Positions 8,748-15,445 of a stretch of 19,511 nt of DNA are shown in pieces. A program made the translations under genes and the position numbers. The DNA comes from CAIOZW01 sp049317725 (GTDB lineage: Bacteria > Acidobacteriota > Blastocatellia > RBC074): positions 1-19,511 of the forward strand of contig JBMOHS010000064.1 of NCBI GenBank assembly GCA_049317725.1. The letters are read 5' to 3'. The notes under the pieces were generated by a model. It was not told where the DNA came from. It ran no database searches and saw only the letters and a program-made list of their open reading frames with translations. Position 1 is the stretch's first letter. Each line of letters starts with the position of its first letter.

Positions 8748-8783
8748 CTCGACGCGGCGCGGGCGCTTGGTCGTCGGGTGTGA
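8748..8783 (+). pseudogene. Remnant of an oxidoreductase 3' end (36 bp)
   Basis: This stretch matches the last 36 bp of the intact oxidoreductase gene (4340-4375) at 29 of 36 positions without gaps. It encodes LDAARALGRRV then TGA, against LDEARELGRRA then TAA. Homology stops at the stop codon and does not continue convincingly upstream. It is more diverged than the 264-bp copy at 9904-10167, so it is an older or paralogous tail. It ends 20 bp before the 3' end of the broken hydrolase on the other strand. Confidence 0.6.
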
Positions 8784-8803
8784 GGGGTGCGCTGATCATT
8801 CGC

Positions 8804-9560
8804 TCACTTGCGGATGACCGAGAGGGTGACGGCCGACGGGTACTGGGCGGAGTGGTGGACGGCATTGCGTGCGACGACCCCTTGCGCTTCGTCGTAGTTC
8901 CGTCCGCCCGTGTTGAGGTTGCGATCGAAACGGGGAAAGTTGCTGCTCGAGATCTCGAGGCGGATTCGATGGCCCGCTCCGAAGAAGTTGCTCGTCGTCA
9001 GGGGTTGAAAGGTCACCTTGGCGACCTTTCAGGGCTCCATCCAGACGAGTGGTTTGTCATAGCCATTCCGGTACCGCATCCGCTGGATCGTCTCGTCGAG
9101 GTTGAAGGCTTTGCCGTCCGGCTCGACGTCGATCAGTTTGACGGTGAAGTCCGTATCCTTCGCGTCGGAGGAGACGAAGAGCGTCACCTCGATCGGGCCA
9201 CTCACCTCGATCCCCTCGGTGAGTGGGTCCGTCGAATAGACGAGGACGTCAGGCCGCCCCTCGATGCGCCGTTGATCGAAGTCACCCCCGGCAATGGCAT
9301 TGCCGGTGCAGCAGACGTTGCCGCCGAGGGGGGGGACTGGATTCGCCGGGTCGTAGGTGAAGCGGTCGGGTTGGTTATGGGTGGGCGGGGCCGGGGCCAG
9401 CCGCCCATCCCCGTGCAATGTAGGGAGGGAAGCGGCCGACACCGGCAACAAAGGCCTGGGGAACAATCGCCGCCAGCGCTGGGTGGTTCTTTGCTGCCAC
9501 CGCCATCTGCCACTCTGCTGTCGAGGAGCAACCGATCGTCCCCACCTTCTGGCGCGATGA
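8804..9560 (-). pseudogene. Broken CocE/NonD-family alpha/beta hydrolase (X-Pro dipeptidyl-peptidase-like)
   Basis: Three intact-looking stretches of a CocE/NonD hydrolase (esterase/peptidase family) lie in order but cannot form one protein. Downstream of a TGA at 9561-9563, one frame gives the nucleophile-elbow region (VGTIGCSSTAEWQMAVAAKN, then LAAIVPQAF). Near 9405-9440 the homology jumps frame and skips a large part of the family sequence, entering the C-terminal jelly-roll domain (RPDVLVYSTDPLTEGIEVSG, then SSDAKDTDFTVKLIDVEPDG). At 9029-9031 a TGA replaces the usual Gly codon in MEP-G-KVAKVTF. The same frame then resumes with LTTSNFFGAGHRIRLEISSS and ends at a natural C-terminus (8804-8806). 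The damage is therefore a missing 5' half, an internal deletion with frameshift and one nonsense change. Confidence 0.85.
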
Positions 9561-9615
9561 TCAAGTAGACAGGAACGCGGGGAGCCGGAGGCCTGCAAAC
9601 CCGGTACTGGCCCCC

Positions 9616-9631
9616 CTTCATTTCAATGAAG
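9616..9631. repeat. Small palindrome before the transposase remnant
   Basis: CTTCATT (9616-9622) and AATGAAG (9625-9631) form a perfect 7-bp inverted repeat around TC, at the junction between the broken hydrolase and the transposase-like remnant. It could be a decayed element end or chance. No matching partner was found at the other side. Confidence 0.3.
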
Positions 9632-9902
9632 CTTCAGCTTGTCCACTCAAAAGTCTGAAGCCTCGAAAATTGTGGGGCTGACCAAGGGACAGCCCAGGAA
9701 AGCGACCGCGCGCCCAACGGCTGAAGCTCTTCTGCAATCATTCACTGGCCAGTCTATGTTTCGCGCCGACGGTCAATGGCACCAAACACCACTCACGGAC
9801 TTGCAGCGCAAGATTTTGAACCTGCTCAACTTTTCTGAAGACATTTATCATTGTCTAACGACACCAATGTCAGAAGTGCTGACTGAATTACGCGAAACGT
9901 GA
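9630..9902 (+). pseudogene. Probable transposase C-terminal remnant (IS1634/IS4-like), 5' truncated
   Basis: The open frame runs from just after a TGA (9627-9629) to a TGA at 9900-9902, with only a TTG near its beginning and no ribosome site. Its end reads ATARPTAEALLQSF, then TPLTDLQRKILNLLNFSEDI. The PTAE-LL-F followed by TPL-LQ-IL-LL-Y pattern resembles my recollection of the C-termini of IS1634/IS4-superfamily transposases. The family call rests on that memory alone. The segment is AT-richer than its neighbours, consistent with a foreign element. The DDE catalytic part is absent, so it is dead. It ends one base before the duplicated oxidoreductase tail begins, suggesting that the element truncated that copy. 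Confidence 0.45.
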
Positions 9903-9903
9903 G

Positions 9904-10167
9904 TTCAAATCTCACGAGAGGGATCCCTTCTGGGACCGGCTGCTGACCGGACGTTCGGCCCATCTGCTGGTAACGACGGGGTCGCCTCCGTGGTACTTCC
10001 GCTGGGTCAGCCGCGCTCCTGGACATCAGCAGATGAAGCGGACGATCCTCGAATTCTGCGGGATCAAGCCGGTGCGCGTCAGCAACTTCGGTCCGGTGCG
10101 GCGGTCCCGTCCCGAGCTGCGTGCCCGCTGGCTCGACGAGGCGCGGGAACTTGGTCGCCGGGCGTGA
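9904..10167 (+). pseudogene. Duplicated 3' end of the flavodoxin-fold oxidoreductase gene
   Basis: These 264 bp align without gaps to 4112-4375, the codons for residues 109-195 plus the stop, with 8 differences (97.0% identity). The longest exact run is 137 bp (10027-10163). Three changes alter residues (Tyr to Ser, Lys to Arg, Met to Thr), four sense codons change silently and TAA becomes TGA, so the frame is intact. Similarity ends sharply at the stop codon on one side and one base after the transposase-like remnant on the other. There is no start codon in the upstream frame, which is closed by TGA at 9880-9882. It is a promoterless, headless tail. Confidence 0.92.
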
Positions 10168-10170
10168 TGA

Positions 10171-10359
10171 TCCTTTCAGCTCCGGATTCCGGTGGTGCCC
10201 CTGCACCTCGATGGCTTCTTCGATCTCACTCGCCAGCGGCGTTCCTTCTTGCGACCGGGAGCGGTCAACGTGCCGATCGGGTCACCCGCCGAGTATCGGC
10301 GGTGCGGCGATCCCGCCTTCATCACGAAAGACCTCGAGCGCCGAGTCGGTGCTCTCTGG
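10171..10359 (+). pseudogene. C-terminal remnant of a second PlsC-type acyltransferase
   Basis: Directly after a TGA (10168-10170) the plus frame reads LRIPVVPLHLDGFFDL, then LRPGAVNVPIGSP and FITKDLERRVGAL. The pattern is a PVVP-(V/L)-x-LDG strand, a Gly-Val-x-Val-x-IG-x-P strand and a terminal amphipathic helix. It matches the C-terminal part of 1-acylglycerol-3-phosphate acyltransferases, including those fused to acyl ligases. The NHxxxxD and EGxR active-site blocks are absent. The frame continues beyond 10360 only as the antisense of the intact acyltransferase gene. I infer a degraded gene end; no aligned database hit supports it here. CCGCCGA/TCGGCGG (10286-10302) inside it could form a hairpin but is probably part of the old coding sequence. 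Confidence 0.6.
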
Positions 10360-11205
10360 TCAGGCGACGATGGGTGGCGTCTCGTCCGTTGGCTGCTCCT
10401 GCTCCGCCGTTCCGTAGTAGGCATCGACGGGGCGCGAGACGATCGCCTGGACCCGCGATCGCAGGGGCTCGATCGCCTCTTTGCCAAGGCCTGTCGTCTC
10501 GATCTGTTCGTGCAGATGAACGACGATCTTGGAAGGGAAGAGCTTCCAGTCTCCTTTGCGGCTGAACTCAAAGGCGCCGACGATGCTCATCGGCACGATC
10601 GGATAGCCAAACTGCACGGCCATGCGAAAGACGCCCGGATTGAAGGTCCCGACCCAACCGTCCAAGGTTCGCGAGCCCTCGGCAAAGACGATCAGGCTGA
10701 CCCCCCGGTCGAGGGAGGCCCGTGCCAGCTTCATCATCTGCCGGTACTTGCCGAGGTTTCCCTCCGGTGGGACCGGCACATTTCCGAATCGCTTCATCAT
10801 CCAGCCGTAGGCGGGAATCTTGAAGTGGGATTCGTGCTCGAGTCCCCGCACGAACTGGGGAATGGCCGAGTAGATGATGAATGCGTCCCAGAGGTCGATG
10901 TGATTGCAGACAAAGAGGCTTGTCCGGTGACGGTCGAACCCCGGGGCGCAGCGAACCTCCAGGCCAACCCCGGCCACCCGCAGGATATTCCGGAAGAGCC
11001 AGCGCTGGGGCCTGTCATTTCGCCGCGGGTCGATGACCACTCCCATCAGGACCAGAGCGCTGCAGACCGGAAAGAAGAAGAGAATGCAAAGCAGCCAGCG
11101 GAGGAGGGTCCGGCCGACGTGGTAGGCTTTTCGGGCCGCGGAGAGGCTCTCCCAGCGGTGCGCTGGATGGAAGCGAATATCCGATTCGATCTGTCTCAAG
11201 CTCAT
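10360..11205 (-). CDS. PlsC-type lysophospholipid acyltransferase
   Basis: The 281-residue membrane-associated enzyme transfers an acyl chain from acyl-CoA or acyl-ACP to a hydroxyl, classically of lysophosphatidic acid. An N-terminal hydrophobic helix lies at about 34-57 (LLRWLLCILFFFPVCSALVL). The catalytic NHxxxxD motif is NHIDLWD (101-107). The acceptor-binding block is FAEGSRT (174-180), with EGSR in place of the usual EGTR, and VPMSI (204-208) is the later conserved strand. It is the last gene of the minus-strand lipid block, 43 bp after the kinase-family gene. The start at 11205 has GGAG about 10 nt upstream. Its presence in this cluster suggests acylation of a pathway-specific acceptor, but a housekeeping role is not excluded. 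Confidence 0.9.
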   Translation of the reverse strand: MSLRQIESDIRFHPAHRWESLSAARKAYHVGRTLLRWLLCILFFFPVCSALVLMGVVIDPRRNDRPQRWLFRNILRVAGVGLEVRCAPGFDRHRTSLFVCNHIDLWDAFIIYSAIPQFVRGLEHESHFKIPAYGWMMKRFGNVPVPPEGNLGKYRQMMKLARASLDRGVSLIVFAEGSRTLDGWVGTFNPGVFRMAVQFGYPIVPMSIVGAFEFSRKGDWKLFPSKIVVHLHEQIETTGLGKEAIEPLRSRVQAIVSRPVDAYYGTAEQEQPTDETPPIVA

Positions 11206-11248
11206 GCGGGGGGCTCTCCAGTCGGGAGCAAGGCCTGCGGGGACCTCC

Positions 11249-12151
11249 TCAGATGACGACGCGCAAGGCCCCAGGAAGGACCTCGAGCGATTGGCACTGC
11301 ACCGTCATTACCTCGCCGTCGATCATGATGTCGGTCGGCGCTGGAAGGTCGATCTCGATCCGCGCCGCGCGCCCCTGCCAAACCAGTGGATGGTGGACGT
11401 GCGAACCGTCGTAACACTTCGGGAAATGGCGAATAAAATCGAAGCGGTCGGCCGACCACCGGACGATCTCGATCTGTCCATCCCCGATCTCCGCATTCGG
11501 GGCCAGCATCATGTGGCCGCCCGTGAATTTGCTGTTGTTGAAGATCAGGAGGGCCGTCGCCGGCGAGTTTTCCTCCCAAACTCCATCCAGTCGCAGCGGA
11601 ATCACCTGCTTGTGAAAGTTGGCCAGGCAGAGAACCACGGCCAAGCCATAGCCAGCCGCTCCGAACGGCTTGAACCGCCGATTGGTGAGCGTGCAGACAT
11701 CGGCGACAAAACCGAAACTGAGGATGTTGATATAGTGCACGAAGCCGGCCGTGTGGTGCAGCCGAATCACATCGCAGGGGCGTGTCCGCGTTTCGATGAG
11801 GGCTTGCAGTGCGTCCTCGGCGCCCCGATCGGTGAAGTCACGCAGGAAAGAGTTTCCCGTTCCGAGGGGAAGAAACCCCAGCCAAGGAGGCTCCTCGGCA
11901 CCCTCTGCATCAGGAAAGAGCCCATTGACCATCTCGAAGGCAGTTCCATCGCCGCCCACCGCGATGAAACGGCGAACGCCCGCTTGGAACGCCTCCCGGG
12001 CCAGGATCGTTGCGTGGCCCGCGCGTTCGGTCATGGCCACCTCGAAGCGAATGCCAGCCGTTCGCAGCCGCTCGAGAGCGGGGCCCAGCAACTTGCCACA
12101 CTTGCCAAATCCGGCCGCTGGATTGACGATCGCCAAATAGGTTTCGCTCAT
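11249..12151 (-). CDS. Diacylglycerol kinase / sphingoid kinase family protein (YegS/LCB5-like)
   Basis: The 300-residue protein belongs to the DAGK catalytic-domain family, whose members phosphorylate lipid hydroxyls with ATP. NPAAGFGK (10-17) is the nucleotide-binding opening. GGDGT (66-70) is the catalytic glycine-rich motif, and LPLGTGNSF (94-102) is the conserved phosphate-contacting loop. Length is normal for a stand-alone bacterial member. It acts at the membrane surface. The substrate (diacylglycerol, ceramide-like base, phosphatidylglycerol or other) cannot be read from the sequence. It starts 33 bp after the acyl ligase stop. GGAGG precedes the ATG by about 10 nt. Confidence 0.9.
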   Translation of the reverse strand: MSETYLAIVNPAAGFGKCGKLLGPALERLRTAGIRFEVAMTERAGHATILAREAFQAGVRRFIAVGGDGTAFEMVNGLFPDAEGAEEPPWLGFLPLGTGNSFLRDFTDRGAEDALQALIETRTRPCDVIRLHHTAGFVHYINILSFGFVADVCTLTNRRFKPFGAAGYGLAVVLCLANFHKQVIPLRLDGVWEENSPATALLIFNNSKFTGGHMMLAPNAEIGDGQIEIVRWSADRFDFIRHFPKCYDGSHVHHPLVWQGRAARIEIDLPAPTDIMIDGEVMTVQCQSLEVLPGALRVVI

Positions 12152-12184
12152 GACGCCCTGTCCTCCGCTCCCCTCTCTTCCCGT

Positions 12185-13969
12185 TCAGTCGAGTGGCCGG
12201 ATCGCCTCCTCCCGCTCGGATTGCGTGCGGATCTGCTCGGCCAGGACACCGCGCTTGATCTTCATCGAGGCGGTGCGCGGAAAGTCGTCCTCCCAACTGA
12301 CCAGCCCGCTCACCCGCTTGAAATTGAGCAGTCGGCGATTGCGTTGGGCGATTTCGGTGATCAGCGCCGGTGTTACCTTCTCTCCCGGTTCCGGGTGGAC
12401 AACGATCACCAGCTTCTCTCCCATCATCGAGCGTTCCGGCCAGATGTAGTTGGCGGCAAAAACACAGAACTCTTTGACCGGGAGCCCCTCAAAGGCGCTC
12501 TCGATATCTTCGGGGTAGACGTTCTTGCCCTCTTCGGTGACGATCATGTTCTTCATCCGGCCGAAGAGTTGGAGGTGGCCCATCGCGTCGATCCGCCCGA
12601 GATCCCCCGTCTGCAACCAGCCGTCGATGATCGTCTCGGCGGTCAGCTCGGGATCGTCGAGATAGTGGGACATCACCGTTCGCCCACGGACGACGACCTG
12701 TCCAATCCCCTCGGCATCGGGACGATCGATGCGTAGCACGACCCCCGGTAGCGGGCGCCCGACGGTGTCTGCCCGGAAAGGCTCGAAGTCATTGAGCGTC
12801 AAGGCCGTTCCCGCCTCGGTCAAGCCGTAGCCATTCCCGACCTGAATGCCGAGATCATAGAAGAACTGGAGCATCGCGGGATCGGAGAACGCTCCTCCCG
12901 TAAAGATCGCCCGCAACTCACCTCCAAAGGCCTCGTGGACCTGCCGGAGCAACCGTCGGCTCAGCTCCAGATTGGGTCGCTTCACCGTCAATCGTCGATT
13001 GATCCCGCGCAGCAGGCCAAAGATCGCCCGCTTGGCTGGTGGCAGCTCGGCAAACCGCTTCTCCAATCCAATCTGCAGGTTGCGCAGGATCAGGGGAACG
13101 AGCGCAACATAGGTGATCTGGAATCGGGAAAAGGCCTCCCGCACATATTCTGGCCGCAACGTCCGAAGATGAACCACCGTCGCGCCACAGACGAAGGGCC
13201 CAATGAAGCCGACCATGAAGTCGATCGCGTGGTTGGTCGGCAGAATGCTGAGGTACCGCACCCCTGGCCAGAAGGCATAGAGCGAGGTCAGCGAGAGGCA
13301 CTGCTCCAGGTAGTTGTCGTGGGTCATGACGCAGCCCTTCGGCTGCCCCCCCGTACCCGAAGAGTAGACGATACAGGCCCAGTCCGAACGCTGCCGTCTG
13401 ACCAGCGCGCGCTTCTCCTCCGCTCCTGCCTGTCCCTGCGCCAAGGCCGATTCCCAGAGGATCGCGCCCGCCAGATCCTCGTCCCGGGGGGCCTCTGTGA
13501 GGATTACGCGCCGCAGGGCGAGCGTTCCTGCCTCCCGCTGTCCCCGGTAGGCAGCCGACTGCGTCATCGCCCGCCAGAAGGGGTACTCGGTGACCAGGAC
13601 CTCCGCCCGGCTGTGCGCGAGGATCGACACCTGCTCGTCAGCCGTCAACTTGTAATCGACTGGAACCAGGACGCCGCCCCGGTGGAAGATGGCCGCCGCC
13701 GCCACCAACCATTTTGACTGGTTGGTCATGACGATCGCTGCCCGCCCGCCGGCCCCGATCCCCTCCTCGGCGAGAAACCCGGCCAAGCCTCGCGTCGCTT
13801 CCCGGAATTGGCCGTAGGTCAACCGGTGGTTCTCTCGTTCCCGATCGGCCTCGATCAGGCAGGTCTCTTCCGCAAATCGATCACAGGCCGCTTGCAGCGC
13901 CGATCCCAGGGATTCCTGCTGCGACAGATCGATCATCCCGATTCCGGTATTGGGCGGGTTTTGAGCCAT
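12185..13969 (-). CDS. AMP-forming acyl-CoA/acyl-ACP synthetase
   Basis: The 594-residue ANL-superfamily adenylating enzyme activates a carboxylic acid to acyl-AMP and passes it to CoA or an ACP thiol. Visible motifs are the P-loop YSSGTGGQPKG (202-212), YGLTEAG (381-387), TGD (454-456) and GRMKNMIVTEEGKNVYPEDI (470-489). The C-terminal catalytic lysine lies in TASMKIKR (Lys570 is the best candidate). The gene starts 29 bp after the acyl-carrier-protein gene, so an acyl-ACP synthetase role loading that carrier is an attractive inference; CoA ligase activity is the alternative. The start at 13969 has GGGAG 8 nt upstream. It differs clearly from the other ligase in the block (16529-18229). Confidence 0.9.
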   Translation of the reverse strand: MAQNPPNTGIGMIDLSQQESLGSALQAACDRFAEETCLIEADRERENHRLTYGQFREATRGLAGFLAEEGIGAGGRAAIVMTNQSKWLVAAAAIFHRGGVLVPVDYKLTADEQVSILAHSRAEVLVTEYPFWRAMTQSAAYRGQREAGTLALRRVILTEAPRDEDLAGAILWESALAQGQAGAEEKRALVRRQRSDWACIVYSSGTGGQPKGCVMTHDNYLEQCLSLTSLYAFWPGVRYLSILPTNHAIDFMVGFIGPFVCGATVVHLRTLRPEYVREAFSRFQITYVALVPLILRNLQIGLEKRFAELPPAKRAIFGLLRGINRRLTVKRPNLELSRRLLRQVHEAFGGELRAIFTGGAFSDPAMLQFFYDLGIQVGNGYGLTEAGTALTLNDFEPFRADTVGRPLPGVVLRIDRPDAEGIGQVVVRGRTVMSHYLDDPELTAETIIDGWLQTGDLGRIDAMGHLQLFGRMKNMIVTEEGKNVYPEDIESAFEGLPVKEFCVFAANYIWPERSMMGEKLVIVVHPEPGEKVTPALITEIAQRNRRLLNFKRVSGLVSWEDDFPRTASMKIKRGVLAEQIRTQSEREEAIRPLD

Positions 13970-13998
13970 CTTCGTCTCTCCCTCTTCCCCCTCCAGCC

Positions 13999-14241
13999 TC
14001 AGAGCCGACGCTGAATCCGCTCCGCCAGGGTCTGGAAATCACTCACCCCTTGGACCTCATAATCGGGAAGCTCCACCTGAAAGTGGTTCTCCAGCCGGGT
14101 CAGCAGGTCGAGTGCCTGCAAACTGTTGATTCCAAGTTTTTTGAAGAAGTCGTCAGTCGCCGAGAGGCCGGCTCGCTCGACCCGGAAGTGGGTTGCGGCC
14201 AATGACAGGATCTCGTCGACAGTCTGTTCGAGCGTACGCAT
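13999..14241 (-). CDS. Acyl carrier protein
   Basis: The 80-residue small acidic protein has the ACP four-helix pattern. The phosphopantetheine-attachment serine is Ser40 in LGINSLQALDLL, with Asn replacing the usual Asp before Ser. It carries acyl intermediates as thioesters. The start at 14241 is chosen because AAAGGAG lies 6 nt upstream; the longer frame adds only MGRRKEQQ. It sits between the FabH-type ketosynthase and the AMP-forming ligase. This suggests a pathway-dedicated carrier rather than the housekeeping ACP, which usually neighbours fabD/fabG/fabF. Confidence 0.93.
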   Translation of the reverse strand: MRTLEQTVDEILSLAATHFRVERAGLSATDDFFKKLGINSLQALDLLTRLENHFQVELPDYEVQGVSDFQTLAERIQRRL

Positions 14242-14328
14242 CTGCTGCTCCTTTCGTCTCCCCACTCTCTCTCATTCACTTGCCCGGGAGAAGTCGGGCT
14301 TATCCCGGAGCCAGAGATCTCCGGACGA

Positions 14329-15330
14329 TCAGATGGCCCACCGCGCCAAGACCGTGCCAGAGGTGAAGCCTGCCCCCACCGCCGCGAAGAGGACCAAGTC
14401 CCCTTTCTTGAGCTTGCCCTCGTCGATGGCATCTCCGATGGCGAGCGGGATCGTCGCCGCGGTGGTATTTCCGTACTTGTGGATGTTCTTGATCACCTTC
14501 TCGGGGGGCAGTCCAATCTTTCCGGCCGTCGAGTCGATGATCCGCAGATTGGCCTGATGGGCAATGAAGCACCCGAGGTCCTCCCCGTGCAGCCCGTGGC
14601 GAGCCAGCATCCCCGTACTCAGCTCTTCCATCTTCCGGACGGCGAACTTGAAGACCTGCTGTCCGCTTTGGTGGACGTAGTGCATCTTCTGATCGACGGT
14701 TTCATGCGAGGCGGGGCGCAGACTTCCGCCGGCGGGCATGTAGAGGTGAACCCCGCCGCTGCCATCGATCTCGTGGTGGTAGTCGAGGATTCCTGTCTCC
14801 TCTCCCTCTTCCGTCGGTTCGAGGAGGACGGCGCCGGCACCGTCCCCGAAGAGGACCAGGGTCGTTCGATCCTCCGGGTTGATGATCGAACTCATGACAT
14901 CGGCACCGACGACCAGCACCTTGCGGTGGCGACCCGATTCGATGAACTGCGCGCCTGTCGTCAATGCGTAGAGGAAGGAGGAGCAGGCGGCAAGAATATC
15001 GAAGCCCCAGGCGTGGTGCGCCCCGATCTTGTGTTGCACCAGGCAGGCCGTCGAGGGGAACATCATATCGGGGGTGACGGTGGCGACGATGATCAACTCG
15101 ATCTCATCGGCGCTGATCCCGCGCGTCTCCAACAGTTGCTCGATGGCCTTGACCGCCAGATCGGAACTGCCGACTCCCCGCTCGACCCATCGCCGCTCGT
15201 GAATCCCCGATCGCTCGACAATCCATTCGTGGCTGGTCTCGACCATCTGGGCGATCTCTGCATTGCTCACCACCCGCGGCGGTACGTACCTCCCCAGCGC
15301 GGTGATCTTGGCTCTTCTTTGTTGGCTCAT
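14329..15330 (-). CDS. fabH: 3-oxoacyl-ACP synthase III (FabH-type ketosynthase)
   Basis: The 333-residue condensing enzyme normally joins a CoA-linked starter to malonyl-ACP. The Cys-His-Asn triad is visible: Cys116 in DILAACSSFL, His258 in IAHQANLRI and Asn288 in YGNTTAATIP. The family glycine-rich block FGDGAGAVLL is at 161-170. Length is typical of KAS III. The start at 15330 has AGGAG about 11 nt upstream. It precedes the ACP gene by 87 bp. The usual fab neighbours (plsX, fabD, fabG) are missing, so this may be a specialised paralogue that primes or extends the cluster's own chain. The symbol marks the family and does not claim the housekeeping role. Confidence 0.93.
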   Translation of the reverse strand: MSQQRRAKITALGRYVPPRVVSNAEIAQMVETSHEWIVERSGIHERRWVERGVGSSDLAVKAIEQLLETRGISADEIELIIVATVTPDMMFPSTACLVQHKIGAHHAWGFDILAACSSFLYALTTGAQFIESGRHRKVLVVGADVMSSIINPEDRTTLVLFGDGAGAVLLEPTEEGEETGILDYHHEIDGSGGVHLYMPAGGSLRPASHETVDQKMHYVHQSGQQVFKFAVRKMEELSTGMLARHGLHGEDLGCFIAHQANLRIIDSTAGKIGLPPEKVIKNIHKYGNTTAATIPLAIGDAIDEGKLKKGDLVLFAAVGAGFTSGTVLARWAI

Positions 15331-15386
15331 GAAATCTCAGACTCCTGTCAGCATTCCCGTTGCTCGCAGATCGAGGGGCAGTCCGC

Positions 15387-15403
15387 GTTGCCCACGTGGC
15401 AAC
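15387..15403 (-). other. Small hairpin between the crotonase and ketosynthase genes
   Basis: GTTGCC (15387-15392) pairs with GGCAAC (15398-15403) across a 5-nt loop, in the 115-bp gap after the crotonase stop. This is the longest gap in the lipid block. It could be an attenuator or a processing site. No T-run follows. Confidence 0.25.
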
Positions 15404-15445
15404 CCTCCCCAACCGCAGAGGGGGACGACCTCCTTCTCTCCACGA

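Noticed and set aside
9029..9031. TGA in the hydrolase remnant as a selenocysteine or recoded codon
   Set aside because: The family has Gly here, no SECIS-like hairpin is evident, and the gene is also truncated and frameshifted, so a nonsense mutation is simpler.
10286..10302. CCGCCGA/TCGGCGG hairpin as terminator of the lipid block
   Set aside because: It has no T-run and lies inside sequence that looks like old acyltransferase coding DNA. It remains possible but unsupported.
11204..12736. 510-codon plus-strand frame opposite the kinase-family and ligase genes
   Set aside because: It is antisense to two genes with complete catalytic motifs, and its translation looks like reversed coding bias.
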